Below are positions 13,092-24,900 of a stretch of DNA of 64,000 nt, piece after piece. Position numbers and translations under genes: made by a program. Within the stretch, counting starts at the first letter, position 1. Each line of letters opens with the position of its first letter. A model generated the notes under the pieces. That model saw only the letters and a program-made list of their open reading frames with translations. It was not told the origin of the DNA and did not search any database. The stretch comes from Pictodentalium vernedei (Eukaryota > Mollusca > Scaphopoda > Dentaliida > Dentaliidae): the NCBI GenBank assembly GCA_031216915.1, contig CM062295.1:178512927-178576926 (forward strand). Reading direction: 5' to 3'.

Positions 13092-13797
13092 AGGATAAAA
13101 TACCCTCGGACAAAATACCCTTAGGACATAATACCCTCAAAAAAAATACCCTTAGGACATAATACCCTCAATGGGTAGGACAAAATACCCTCGAACAAAA
13201 TACCCTCATATTTGTTTCATGTTCTGTGCTATCTGCCATTTATATTGTGCTTCATATTCAATTGCCATCTGCCATTGGTATTGTGCTTCATATCTATTTA
13301 GTTTAACCCTTTACCTAACCTGAAAAGCAGACGACACTTGCAAAAATAATTCTTGAATAACTAATTTTTTGTGTCAAAAACATAGGTTATGACCCCTCGT
13401 TGGAACGAGCTCGATGAGCTCGTTCCAACGAGGGGTCATATCCTATGTTTTTGAGACAAAAAATGAAAAAGCAGTGAAAATTAATTGGCGATTTTTGAGA
13501 ATAGTGCTGGCCGTATTTGGCTGTTACGTTAGGTAAAGGGTTAATAAAAAAAATTAAAAATATTGGTACTTGTTATTTCAAACAAAACACCAGCTAGTGC
13601 CTTAGATGCAATTACCCAGCCCCCCCCCCCCCCCCCCCCCCCCCCCAACACCAAAAATCCAACTTTATATACATTTGGTCTGAGGGTATTTTGTCCGAGG
13701 GTATTTTGTCCTACCCATTGAGGGTATTATGTCCTAAGGGTATTTTTTTTAGGGTATTATGTCCTAAGGGTATTTTGTCCGAGGGTATTTTGTCCGG
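13092..13797. mobile_element. Foldback element with arms built of 15-17-bp subrepeats
   Basis: Arms of about 110 bp at 13092-13202 and 13684-13797 are near-perfect inverted copies. Each is assembled from repeats of GGACAAAATACCCTC and GGACATAATACCCT. The interior has an imperfect direct repeat (CTATCTGCCATT... TTGTGCTTCATAT, twice), a 26-base poly-C run near 13621-13646 and an inserted TTAA MITE. No coding capacity is seen. The class is unknown to me, but it resembles foldback transposons. Confidence 0.75.
13303..13544. mobile_element. TTAA MITE K1, 242 bp, nested in the foldback element
   Basis: It is bounded by TTAA with 13-bp inverted ends CCCTTTACCTAAC, which suggests a piggyBac-type target. 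The centre is a long near-perfect hairpin with apex near 13424 whose arms include CCCCTCGTTGGAACGAGCTC. The arms between the ends and the central hairpin have diverged. Confidence 0.75.
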
Positions 13798-14884
13798 ATA
13801 CCTTCATAGATAGCTTACCATATGGCCCGTTACCTGAAAATTTGCTTGACAGTCCAATAAGTTTATTGAAGGGCATAGCACGTATTAGTGTAGGTTTATA
13901 CATTCACTCATGGAAAACGACGCATCACTCGGGAGGGGAGGGGAGGTGTATGTGTGTGGGGGGTGGGAGGGGGAGGAGGATTTGCTTTTTCCACAACAAG
14001 AAAAAATACGCCCAATGACCCACTCATAAATGAAAGATTCACGGAACACTTAATACTAGTACAGTACTAGAAATCTTGAGACGAGAAATAATATATTTCA
14101 TTATGCATTGTGTTTTCAATGTGAAAGAAGTTGGAACAATGCAGTGAGGCAGAAATTCGCAGTCTGGAAACTATGTAGGCCCTATTCTCAGTGCATGCAC
14201 ATTTAATTTTTTATACCCTGTGTTCCATGGATCATTTAGTGAATGAGATTGACCGTTTAGTATGTGCTCTCGAATTCAAAACCCACTGGGGTTTTTTTCG
14301 AAGTTAAAAATTAAGAATAACATTATTCCAATTTGAGAATGTGATGCAGGCGATCTTATATGGAGATCACTGCGAAGGCAATGGGCATGTGGGCTCAAAC
14401 AACAACATTTTGAAGCTAAAATTGCAAATGTGTGAATACAGTTCAGGGTAATCCCAAATGATTATTCTTTTATTATGCCAGATTATGCAACTAACAAAGT
14501 ACTCACGCATTCTATGTGAACGCCGTGGATAAAATATTAAAGTCGTAAACATTGAGAAGAATAGAATACGGTTTCTCTTAGCTCAGTGTGTTTGATGTTT
14601 AGAGCGATAATTAATCTGCTTCACGCATATATGCATGTTAGCAATTCCATTTACTGACACTGCCTCAACTGTAAGAATTTGAAACACGCAACAGTCTTCA
14701 CGCACTTTACGTGACAATAAGCCCAACCAAGTCTGACTGGAAGAATGTAATATCCTTCTCCACTCACCATTTGGAAGTTCTTGCTATTTTTGATAAATGC
14801 CAAACTCCATAATGTAATATACTTTTCCTCTTGTCAATCAATATACACCATTGTACTAACTTAAATGAAAGTGTCAATGATACT
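13798..14884. other. Non-coding DNA, nothing recognised
   Basis: G-rich simple run at 13931-13980. No coding similarity or repeat homology is seen apart from the inverted 26-base segment near 14717. Confidence 0.3.
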
Positions 14885-15215
14885 GTAGCTCAACTTGACA
14901 AACTTGGGGTGACCTCTAGATGGGGGATAATGATTTTCTTCTATTTCCATTAAAAAATGTTGCCACTGGCAACGACCATTGAACTTAGTTTAGTCAGGCA
15001 TCAATATATTCCTTTAGCACACCCTACAGGGCACATTTATGATCAGATCGGTTTGAAACTTAGTAAGCTTGTTTGGGCTTACCTCCAGATGGGAGCTACT
15101 GATTTTCTTCCATTTCCATCAAAAAATGTTGCCGCTGGCAATGACCTTCAATAAACTTAGTGCAGTTATGTATCAATATTTCACTTTGGCACACCCGGCA
15201 TTTTAACTCAGTCAG
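14885..15215. repeat. Two-copy tandem repeat, ~170-bp unit
   Basis: Two adjacent units share TGATTTTCTTC-ATTTCCATYAAAAAATGTTGCC, CTGGCAAYGACC and TTTAGCACACCC-type blocks. The start (gtgtcaatgatactgt) recurs at 45970, so the unit is probably a fragment of a dispersed repeat. Confidence 0.6.
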
Positions 15216-15785
15216 CGGCTACAAATAACTACAATTTTTAAATCTGCAGAATATTGCCTTTCCATGATCATAAATATTGGTTAAAAGTTCCCGAGATATG
15301 ATAATTTGAAAATGACAGGTGTCACCATTTTCGCTTAAAGTTGACGAATTTTTCAAGATCATATCTGAGTATCTGCTTGTTCATTTCCAATGGACTTTAT
15401 TTTACTTTGGACGTTTTCTTTTTCACACTACATGACAGACGATAGATAATTGTATAATGAAATTTGGAAACTTTTTGAAGTGTAACTAATGACTCGATGG
15501 GAAAGGAACTGGTATAAACTGAGCTGGGAAAAAAGTTCTGGCTTGTACATCACCAGTTGAATACAGAAACAGTTATGTCATAGCAGCGATTCTGTAAAAT
15601 ACAAGGGTTTAAGTTTAATGGATGTGTAATAAAGTTTTATAACAACTGACCTTGAGGTAATTCAGTGATTTTTGTTTATCTACAGATGTACAATTGGATG
15701 CATGTATGCAAGATTGATCATTATATTCCTCAAATCCTATTGGTAAGGAGATAAAATATCAAGTTTTGTGAAAAAGTGTGAGAAG
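15216..15785. other. Non-coding DNA, nothing recognised
   Basis: AT-rich sequence with no open frame of note and no repeat that I recognise. Confidence 0.3.
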
Positions 15786-15798
15786 CACAAGTAACATT

Positions 15799-16138
15799 TA
15801 TTTATTATTTATTTATTTATTTGAGTTTAACGACACATTAACAGCCAGGGTCATATCATGTCGGTGACAGTTTTATGGGTGGAGGAAGCCGGAGTACGTG
15901 GAGAGAACCACTGAGCAACAACGAGCAGCTGTCAGCTCTCCAACATCGTAACTCTGAACTCTGAACTCTGCACCGCGGCACAGGCAGGGTTAGATTGGTT
16001 GAAGACATGCGCACCATCGACGTGCAGTACGTCTTAGTACACAGCGTCATTGTGCCCCCATGAAGGCAATCGGGGTTAAGTGCTTTGCCCAAGGACACAA
16101 CGCGGGAGCACGAATCAGTCACTGAAATGGTCACCCAT
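15799..16138 (-). mobile_element. SINE copy 1, lacking the tRNA head
   Basis: Flanked by a 13-bp target-site duplication CACAAGTAACATT (15786-15798 and 16139-16151), which proves retroposition. Read on the minus strand it contains the GTGTCCTTGGGCAAAGCACTT stretch seen in many metazoan tRNA-SINEs and ends in an (AAATA)n tail. It is 5'-truncated relative to copy 2. Confidence 0.85.
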
Positions 16139-16243
16139 CACAAGTAACATTCCAGTCAATGGACCACAAGGTATGCTCAGGGGAGCACTAGCAGCAGTGA
16201 CGCATGGGAAATCAAGGTATTTCTTTTCGTGGAAATGCCATTA

Positions 16244-16606
16244 TTTATTTATTTATTGGGGTTTAAGGTCACATACTTATACACAATGGCTAATCATGAA
16301 CGTGACGGTATTAAGGTGGAGGAAGCCGGAGTACCCACAGAGAACCACTGAGCATAGGCGAGCAACTGTCAGCTCCTCAACATTCTAACTCCGTTCAAGC
16401 TCCACTCAAGCAGGGTTACAGCAGTTGAAGACATGTGCACCATCGACGTGCAGTACGCCTTAGTACACGGTGTCATCGTGCCAAGTAGGCAACTGGGGTG
16501 AAATGCCTTGCCCAAGGACACAACGCGGGTCATCCCGGACAGGGATGAAACTCGGGACCTCTAGCATAGAAGTCCAACAGTCTACCAATGAACCACTGTG
16601 CTCCCT
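16244..16606 (-). mobile_element. SINE copy 2, full length, tRNA-derived
   Basis: Read on the minus strand it starts with a tRNA-like head (GGTTCATTGGTAGA as box A-like; GGTCCCGAGTTTCATCCC as box B-like). The conserved CCTTGGGCAAGGCATTTCACC stretch, a body shared with copy 1 and an AAATAAATAAAT tail follow. The target-site duplication GGAAATGCCATTA (16231-16243) against GGAAATCCCATTA (16607-16619) has one mismatch. It is moved by LINE machinery in trans. Confidence 0.85.
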
Positions 16607-16807
16607 GGAAATCCCATTAAGATGTAAAACAGCATGACTGGCACAGTAAAACGGAGAAGGCAGAGAGGTATCATAACACTTTTTTTCAAATGGGTTACCA
16701 CAATGTTAAATAGCGTAACCTACGTACGGGTTACAATTTAAGCCCTTTACTTCTAGGCCTGTGCAGATTGTTCACCTTAAACAATAAAGCCTCTCTTTAG
16801 AACCTAC

Positions 16808-16942
16808 CTTTTTCCATTCAGTTATATCTTTAAGTTTCCTGAACAAGAAGATTCCTTTCCCTTGTGACTTTGCAATTGGTTTCATGATCCAGATTGTACC
16901 TGGATTTCTTTTAAATTCTTCAACAAATATATGATATTCTGA
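16808..16942 (-). CDS. TTLL9: TTLL9 exon (ATP-grasp segment), 45 codons, phase 0
   Basis: An exon of a tubulin tyrosine ligase-like glutamylase, an enzyme that adds glutamates to tubulin tails of cilia and flagella. The acceptor is TCTCTTCCAG|TCAGAA and the donor GAAAAAG|GTAGGTT, enclosing exactly 45 codons. The peptide contains [17 protein letters not shown] and [15 protein letters not shown], which match TTLL9 more closely than TTLL1. The lysine of MKP and the QGKG loop are the nucleotide-binding parts of the ATP-grasp fold. It joins in frame to the 34-bp exon at 44780-44747, giving ...ELP-SEYHIF.... The next exons, expected to carry the RKFDLR-type segment, were not found between 1 and 16807. 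The family call is confident; the paralogue is likely. Confidence 0.93.
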
Positions 16943-17296
16943 CTGGAAGAGATAAAAGATGAAAGAAATACAGACCAAACAACATGGATCATTGCAACAA
17001 TGAAAATTTCAATCTTTCAATTTTGGGAAACCCAGGAGAAGCAGTATATACTGCTGGGAGCTTTTCAGACTTGCAGGTTCACTTTTTGCCTCATGGGCAC
17101 TTTAACTGGAAAGGTGCTAAATTATTTTTCAAGGGTGATTTGTAACACGCTATTTTTTTTTTAAAAATACCATGCCACCAAGAAAGGCTGCAAAAGGGTG
17201 TCTTAACCCTTTACCCAACGAATCGGCCACATCCGCCCGCAAAATATGCAAATTCAGCAGTTGAAAAAATGTTATTTTTCCAAAAATTTCGACAAT

Positions 17297-17728
17297 ACAG
17301 TAGAATCCTCTTAATTGAATATCCATTTTGCCAGTGAAAATAATTCAATTAACAGGAGTATACAATTAACAGGGATTTGGTCAGTTTCCTGTGTTCTGGA
17401 GGTAAACTGAGCATTTATTCTATTATATCTTGTTTGACAGAGCTCATAGAGCTCTGTCAAACAAGATATAATAGAATAAATGCTTGTACTGGATGTAGTG
17501 AGGCCAAAAAGGTTGATAAATGAGGGGTATTTGGTGCGTGTCACAGTAATGTTTTCAACATATTACAAAAATTTATATACAATTAACAGGAGTTTACTCT
17601 ACAACCCATATGCAATTAACAGATCAAATTTGTACTGAAGGTATGGTAAATGGTTTTGTGTTTGAAAATTATATTCAATTAACAGGGATATACAATTAAG
17701 AGATATCCAATTAAGTGGGCTCCACTGT
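17297..17728. mobile_element. DNA-transposon MITE J with a 35-bp perfect hairpin
   Basis: Inverted ends resemble CAGTRGA-CC--CTTAATTG-ATATC, which suggests a Tc1/mariner/pogo-type MITE with a TA target. Arms of 35 bp at 17411-17445 and 17449-17483 are perfect complements separated by ATA. The motif CAATTAACAGG-TATA-CAATTAA is repeated inside. No coding capacity. A solo end of the same type lies at 28364-28382. Confidence 0.65.
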
Positions 17729-18141
17729 TGTACCATATCATGTGATCCCTCTTTGGAACGAGCTCGCCAAGTTTGTTCCAACGAGGGGTCATATGATATG
17801 GTTTTGTAGAAATTTTTGGAAAATTTTTAAAATAGGATATTTAAAATATGATAAATTTTAAGTAATTTGTATATTTTTTATACTAACCAATGGCCCAGAC
17901 TAGCTGGTGCAAACTCAATATTATCAAGGTCCAAACACAAATTTTGAACACCCCAATCCCCAAAATTTGCATACAAAACCAAAAATTAAAAGTCCTATCT
18001 GGCCCTCCATATTTTAACTCTCTGCACATGCACAGTGGTCAGGAAGAGATCGGAATTGGCGCCAACATCATTCTTTGTAGATGAGCATACTAATAACTCA
18101 GCAGGGAGGTATGAGTGCACACTCATGGGAGGGTCATCCCC

Positions 18142-18230
18142 GTCTGGGCCATTGGTAAGTATAAAAAATACATACAAATTACTTTAAATTTATCATATTT
18201 TATACGACAACCAATGGCCCAGACTAGCTG
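18142..18230. repeat. Internal complementary region of DIRS H
   Basis: Reverse complement of the left end (to about 18194) fused to the reverse complement of the right end. It has the perfect block CCATTGGTAAGTATAAAAAA, whereas the terminal copy has drifted to a TTAGTAT form. Confidence 0.75.
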
Positions 18231-20039
18231 AATCGTAAAAAGGCAGACCAAATATAGCTCATAAGCTTGCATTCCAAGGTGAAAGGAAAATAGATTAAAA
18301 AGGAATTACATGTATGTCTCTCTATACAATAATAGAGAAGACATATCATAAATAAGGAGCCATATCCAAGTAATTCCATATTCTTAGCATGAATGATTAT
18401 GCTAAATGGGTGTAATGAGCCCCCAATTTTAAGGCTAGTCTGGACTAAGCCCCATAATTAGTATGGCGTATTTGAGAGTGAGAGACTAAGCCCCACAAAG
18501 ATACGCAATCTATAAATAAAAAACAAGCTGTATCTAGGGTCAGATATAATCTACAGACAAAAACAGCTTCACTCATAGTTACACACTTATCAAGAAGGAG
18601 GAGATTTTACAAGAAAAATCCCCCCCCCTCCTTTTTCTGAAGGAATACTCTTCAAAACAAAAAGGGGAGAGCTCTGGGATCAGTGCAAAGCGATACTAAA
18701 TAATCCAAATATATTCGTCCAATAAGCACCCTATTATTAATTATTATTAATTATTGGTGCTTAACACCACTTCAGAAGCTAAGGCTATTGTGGTGATTCC
18801 AGTAATTAACAGAGCACACTTCTCACATATACCGGAGTTGGAATACGTAGATAGGATGAAAAACGGTAATATAAAGTGTACGACCATACACTTGTCCAAT
18901 TTAATACCAACTAAACAGTATCTGAAGGATTAACACGCTTCTAAGGCAACCTACAGGCAGCCCCATTCATGTGTACAATTGATTCCAATAATAACACTCC
19001 AATGAAAAAAAACGTTCGAATATACGAGAATGTGTACTGTATCTTCATAGAAACCTGGATTAGAACATGGAACGAGCTATGATTAGCAGACCCATCACAG
19101 ACTGTCCCCGAAATAATTCATAGTTTCCTAGGTCTGTAACAACCAATGAGTGTTCGGAGAATATATTACTCCGAATTACTCAGAATAATGATCCCCAAAA
19201 ATGAGAACATATACATAGACGGCCTATTGGCAGTTCCATAACTGATCCAAATAGCCCCAAAATTCTCATAAGCTCTATAAGCGCAGCAAGAATTTATATA
19301 GTCTGTCAACAATGCATCTGCCTAATATTAGACATATTATGCACACGAGCAATGAAATCCCACATGTACTCATCTGAATACAGCTTGTAACCACGGTATG
19401 ATCAAGGGATACAAGTTTAACCAGGAAACAGAATGAATAATACAACGTTAATATGCAGTTAACTGAGTAATAAACTCATACGTCGCAAGAAAGGCCAGAT
19501 CGCCCTGAGCGAGACTTTTCAGAGTGACTAATTGCCACATCTGAGAATGTCGCTCAGATAACTGACATTTCAACCATACAGGTACACAAAGGCTAGCAAT
19601 TTTATTGATAAAGAATCATATGCTCGTATATGACTTATAAACGAACAATCACAGGAAACAAACCAACTAAAAAGTGGATGTGCCCATGAAGACGCCATTA
19701 GAACACGAACACGACCCAGCCGCCAATCGAGAAGCCATGAAAGGCATGTATATACTAAATGCATATGAGGCTTACATATCAAACCCACATCACCCGCATT
19801 ACTTGAATCGTTCTTGTGTTAGTCATGAAATGGAATAGGAACCGCAGGGCTCCCTCACATCTGACCGACTCCATAATGCCACTAAGGACAGAGAGGGACA
19901 TGATGAACAAATACACTGTATCAACATAATCACATTAGGTAAATATGGCGTCATTAATAGAGTTTATCACCTCATATAACTAACACCAAACCATACCGGT
20001 AGGAAGAGAATAACCTCCTCTAACATATGGTATCATGCC
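18231..20039 (-). other. 3' UTR and unrecognised core of DIRS H
   Basis: The first ~150 bases resemble the 3' UTR of E, including a stem (18316-18342) and a C-tract (18620-18628). From about 18700 I find no similarity to recombinase or RT in any frame, only short frames. 19619-19760 recurs in element I at about 25707-25830, showing that this core belongs to a subfamily. Confidence 0.45.
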
Positions 20040-20880
20040 CGATAGGACAACGAACTCAGTCTAGCTGAAGCAGCTAAAGGTCTTGCTATACGTGAAGACA
20101 ACAAAAGGCTGATAACTGCAGCCTTAGAAGCTCACTAAGGAGACTTACAATGCTAGCCGTAGCTTATAAATCTTCATCTCCATGAAGACAGATATATCAG
20201 TGTAAGTTGCGACCTTGAAGGCTCACTGAACAGAGACTTACAACTATCGTCGCGCAAGGTACGGAATGAAGAGTCGCTAATTACCAGCCCTAAATTCCCA
20301 GAGACAGCAGTCCCAAGAGAAAATAAATTCAGTTATGTCACTGCATAAATTACTGAAACAATCTCGCTTATGATTCTAGATGGGCTACTATGGTGTAAAC
20401 AATAAGACTCAAGTCTATGACATCTATGGAAACAAACCGAAAAGCACTGTACCTTATCGGTTTTAATCCCAAAAGACAGAGGTCATAGCCTGGCTAATGT
20501 AGCTAGAAGTCTTCCTCTCCGTGAAGACAGATATCTCGTTGTAACTAGTGACTTGAAAGCTTAGTAATTGGAGACATACAACCATTGTCACGCAAGGTAG
20601 GGAATGACAAGCTGCTATTCTAACAGCTGTAATTCCCAAAAGAGACAGTAATCTCAAGGTAGCTATGCAGTTATGTGTCTTCGTCTACCTGAAGACATAT
20701 CTGTGTCACTTGCGGTCTGGAAAGCTCACTATATGGAGACTTACAACACTAGCCGCAAGAAAAGACCAATGTAACAGTACATAAGGCAACTATGACATCC
20801 ACAATGACATTAAATGTCTTGACACCAAGGAATAGAATACCGAGAGGGAAAAGATGTACTTTTTCCCTCTAACGGCTCTA
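20040..20880. repeat. Hairpin-bearing tandem repeat core of DIRS H
   Basis: At least three degenerate units start with an inverted pair GTCTTC--CTCC-TGAAGAC and run to GCTCACT---GGAGACTTACAAC. Some then add TGCTATT-TAACAGC-GTAATTCCC and ACAGTAGTCTCAAG. The same array, colinear, occupies 26440-27280 in element I. No frame is conserved, so it looks structural, not coding. Confidence 0.6.
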
Positions 20881-20934
20881 TTCCAAACAAGACAGCTGTC
20901 TCAGCCTATGCACAATTCGTCCGACTTCAGGACA

Positions 20935-21494
20935 AACTAGAATTACTGTGAGCACTGCTCACTAAAGATACCACCCACTCCAACCAAGAAACATTTCACA
21001 ACAGTAAAAAAGTATTTAATATACACAGCACATCTGTATGTTCTCCGAAAACATGTGAGCAATTTTCAATAAAAATACCTGAAAGCAGAATAGAAGGTGC
21101 ACATCTATAATGTATATAAAAGAATGTCTGAGAGTTTCAATGAAATTCGCCCACTGGTATAAGAGGAGTAGCGGATAGCAGGAGTGTACCCCCCTAAAGC
21201 ATCACAACAATTTGGCTAAGTTCATTTCGCCCTTTGGGAAAGAGTAAAAAATAAAAATACCTGAAAGCAAAATAGGAGGTGCACTATAATGTATAGAAAA
21301 GAATGCCTGTAAGTTTCAATGAAATCCACCCACTGGTTTAAGAGGAGTAGCGGATAGCAGATGTGTACCCCCAAAGCGTCACGGACGTACGGACGTACGG
21401 ACGTACGGAAGTACGGACATACGGAAGTACGTAAGTACGGAAGTACGGACACCGAATGCTATATACCGCCCACTTTTCAAGTGGGTGGTATAAA
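20935..21494. mobile_element. Pearl/HINE-like element 1 inserted in DIRS H
   Basis: Element I lacks this block between GGCTTCGGGATGAG and AAACAGGTGACTTG (about 27330-27355), so I gives the empty site. Subterminal inverted repeats TACCACCCACT (about 20970) and AGTGGGTGGTA (about 21482), two ~195-bp tandem units (CCTGAAAGCA...GAGGAGTAGCGGATAGCAG), a (GGACGTAC)n microsatellite at 21383-21450 and a terminal hairpin CCCACTT/AAGTGGG are present. This is the architecture known for bivalve pearl elements and Helentron-associated repeats. Confidence 0.7.
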
Positions 21495-21529
21495 AACAGG
21501 TGATTTGAAATAACCTGGACAATATTTCG

Positions 21530-22005
21530 ATGACCTCTATTGCTTTTCTTCAATAGGAGAGCCTATACCTCCGCAAGGAGAGACTCTCTTGGAAGAATTC
21601 GTCGGAAGATTTGACCAACACATACTTGTAGTAAGTGGAGCTTTGCTCGGACTGATAGCAGCAGGCCTGCCAAGACTACATACTCATCCACTGATCTTCC
21701 GCAATTTTCATCCACTTTTTGCGAGGTTGATAACCTTCCACTAAGTGGAAAGCAACAGAAGTCTATTCTCGATGATCTCTATTGCTTCCTTCAATAAGAG
21801 AGCCTGTACCTCCACCAAGAGTGACTCCCTTTTGAAAGGATCTGCCGGAAGATTTGTCCAACATGGGCATTTGTAAGTGGGGGTTATGTTCGGAATCATA
21901 GCCATAGGCCTTCCAAGACAACACTTTACCCACTGATCTTCCATGACATAAATCCAGTTTCTTGCAAAGTTGATAACCTGCCATCAACTGGTAAGCAATA
22001 GAGGT
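21530..22005 (-). pseudogene. Tandemly duplicated RT N-terminal fragment (DIRS H)
   Basis: Two ~235-bp copies (21530-21765 and 21768-22005) both match the region just N-terminal to the RT fingers in C (about 40440-40680). They share GAGAGCCTRTACCTCC, GAGAGACTC-type and GGCCTKCCAAGAC blocks. The RT core itself is absent in H. Confidence 0.6.
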
Positions 22006-22009
22006 CTTA

Positions 22010-24165
22010 TTTATCACCTGTACGACTAACGAGGCTTACGGAAGGAGAAACTACATCCTCCAAACGAAGAACCTCGTCCCGTCGTCTTAGGGGCGCCTGA
22101 CTTACCGTCTGGATCAGACCTGCACCCCTTTTCCGAGTCGCTGTACTGACGACCACCGGAGTAAGTATAAGAGGGTTTATTGTACCCTCGCGAGGAGATC
22201 CCTTAGCTGATTAAGTGGAACGACCTCGCTTAACCCGGTCTGCTGAAGCGTGTTGAGGCACAGACTTCAGTAGCAGTGTATTAGAAGCTTTCTTATAGCC
22301 TGTTCATAGACTAATGAAAGCTTGTCGTCAAATAGAGTATATCCGGAGACCACAGCGACTCGGAGAGAGCTTTTCACCTTGTCATCTATAAGTGATGACG
22401 ACGCAAGGGCAGCATCACGTCTGATCAACTCCCAATTTGCCACTGTCGGAGCAGAGTTGTACATGGCATACGTGACTGCCCTGGAAAGAACTGTAAGCGA
22501 GGAACAACGTCCTCAAATTTCTTCCCATTAAGACATTGTGCCATAGCTCTGGTGAGGTGATCTGTGTAGGACATCATATCCAGATTCGCTCTATTGGATG
22601 AAACAGCACATTCCATCACTTCCGAGCATATATTGAATGATGCAGGAAGGGACATATTTTCATCCCCGGCCTGCTCATCTAAACGCAGAGGAGCTCTCTG
22701 AACATCTTCTCCAACCGTTTTAAATAAACGTAGTCCAAGTAACGGTATATTATTGAAGATGTCGATAAGAAACAGCCTTCCTCTTAGCACTGGAGAGGTA
22801 AATATGGCGTCCATAACACCTGGCGAGATGACAGCGGTTTCTCTATAGTAGTCGCAGCTCACTGTGGTCATGTGGAACAAAGTCAGTATAGTATTGATAA
22901 GTAAAATTCATCGCTACCATATGCTGTTCTGAAAGGGAAGGGTAATCCTCTTCCTTGTCCCTTTCACCATCCGACTGATTCAGCCGTGACATTCGGTCAT
23001 TTGCATCTGCATGAACAGATGATTGGACCGACCCAGCATCGTCTGACAGCTCACCACCAGAGTCTGTGGGAGGCTGCTCCTGCACTAGCTGGGATGCTGC
23101 GATCAGCTGCACAATCTGCAACAGCAAGTCCGTTACTGAGGCTTGAGGAGTAGTGGTTATCTTTTCGCAGCTTGCTACTCCTGGGACTAAGATCCGGAGA
23201 TAGATCTCCTCTCCGAACGTCCCAATGAACAAAGCTTTGGATCGCTAGCTACTGGATGGTCCATCTTCGCGCAACTGGCTGGATATCCGAAGTCGGGTAG
23301 CTAGCATGTGGTCGTGTGTGCTTTTATAACGTAGCGGAGGAAGCTGTGACTGAAGCCGACCCTGGCTGCAGACTAGATGGAGCGTCCCGAGCGGCGGGCG
23401 ATCGGGCGGACGTATGCTTCGACTAGAGCAAGTTTCTTAAAACAACATTTGGCCCCACATGTTGTTGGGTTAGAGAGGGACCTTTCCCGCTTGCGGTCTT
23501 ATCAGACCTCGCCGAGGGTCCCAAAAAGAAAACTTGGTTCCGGCTTGTGCAAGTTTCTCATAACAACCTCTGGCCCCAGAAGTTGTTAGGTTAGAGAGGG
23601 GCCTCTTCCACTCACAGCCTTGTCAGACCTCGCCAAGCCTCCCAACAAGAAACTTGCTGACTTCCTTCCTATTTCCGTCATCGCTGGGTGAGCTTTTGTT
23701 TTTAAGGTGCGCGCTCTACCCAAATCTACACTTCCTTTGACTGTAACAGACATACCTGGTGTCACGGCTCCCACGGACGGTCGAGCTAGCTGCTTGCAAG
23801 GGATTAAGAACACTAACTAGAGACCTTATCCCTTGCTTAATATTCATGAGCACCTTGCAGCTAGCTCTATTTGCTCAACAGAACACGACAACGGTAGCAC
23901 ACTTTCGATGGCTGTCACAATACCATCACCATGTTCATGTTCCTCTGAAATAGAAACTGAAAAACTTGAATTATATTACGGTGAGAGTTCCGGCATAGGA
24001 ACCTCACCACCAACAACGCATCGTGACAACCGTCTCCAACGTCTGTCATGCCAATGTTATACAGTAGGACAAGAATCTGCAGGAGTGCATCGACTACAGG
24101 CAAGGCAACTAGCATGTATATCTGAGGAAGACTTCCTCACCTTGCATTTAGAGCAGTAAGCTTTC
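22010..24165 (-). pseudogene. Gag pseudogene (DIRS H)
   Basis: Minus-strand blocks follow Gag order. 22464-22267 and 22880-22425 carry NLDMMSYTDHLTRAMAQCL and LASSSLIDDKVKSSLRVA. 23232-22843 carries the SLSEQHMVAMNF block. 24165-24050 carries the Cys-rich module (MKAYCSKCKVRKSSSD...), which runs in frame into the Gag body apart from one TAA. There are several frameshifts, and a local ~125-bp duplication lies around the palindrome pair (23446-23640). Confidence 0.7.
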
Positions 24166-24900
24166 ATAATTACAATTCAAAAGACAAAGTTGATAGCACT
24201 GCTATAAACTCCACAACGAAATATATGATAAAGATACATGAATAATCGCAATCAAAATTAAATTCAAAAATTTTTCCAAAAAAAGATTTTCAAAAAAATT
24301 TTGAAAAAATGCCTAAGTTCCCAAAGGGAACATAATGAGCCCAAGGGCATTCTGATCGAGCCTAAGTGTGGACAAAATCCAAATTTTATGAGCAACACTA
24401 CCGGAATAATAATCAATGTATCCTTAAAGTAAACCTACAGTAACATAATATGAAATAATGCATATATTTGAGAACATTGCCAATGTAAACAATGTCAAGG
24501 AAAAAAACGGAAACAGGACATCAGACACAAAAAGGCCCAAAGTCAGAAACCAATTTAAATGCTACCAGATGCAAAGCTAGATCTTCATACGAAGAAAAAA
24601 CAATACATCGGATAGAAGATGCAAGACTAAAATGACCTAACACCCCTAGGGTGAGGACATAACCATGGGGATAAACAGAATAAATATTCTGTAAAACACA
24701 TTAAACTCCCAAGAAATTTAATAAAAAATTTCAATAAAAAAAAGCCAAAAAGCTTAGGAGTTTAACACGAAGGGTTCATGGAAGGATAGGGAAGGAATAC
24801 TGAACAAACAGTGGAATAATCATTAGCAAGAATGATGACGTCAGGTGTATGTCCCGAAAATGGGAAACATGAAATAATTTTTATAATTATTATAAAGTTA
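24166..24900 (-). other. 5' UTR of DIRS H
   Basis: Non-coding, colinear with the UTRs of F and G. It serves as the unoccupied reference for the insertion sites of A and F. Confidence 0.6.

Noticed and set aside
16540..16606. A tRNA gene
   Set aside because: The box A and B-like sequences are the head of a SINE with flanking target duplication. It does not fold as an intact tRNA by eye.
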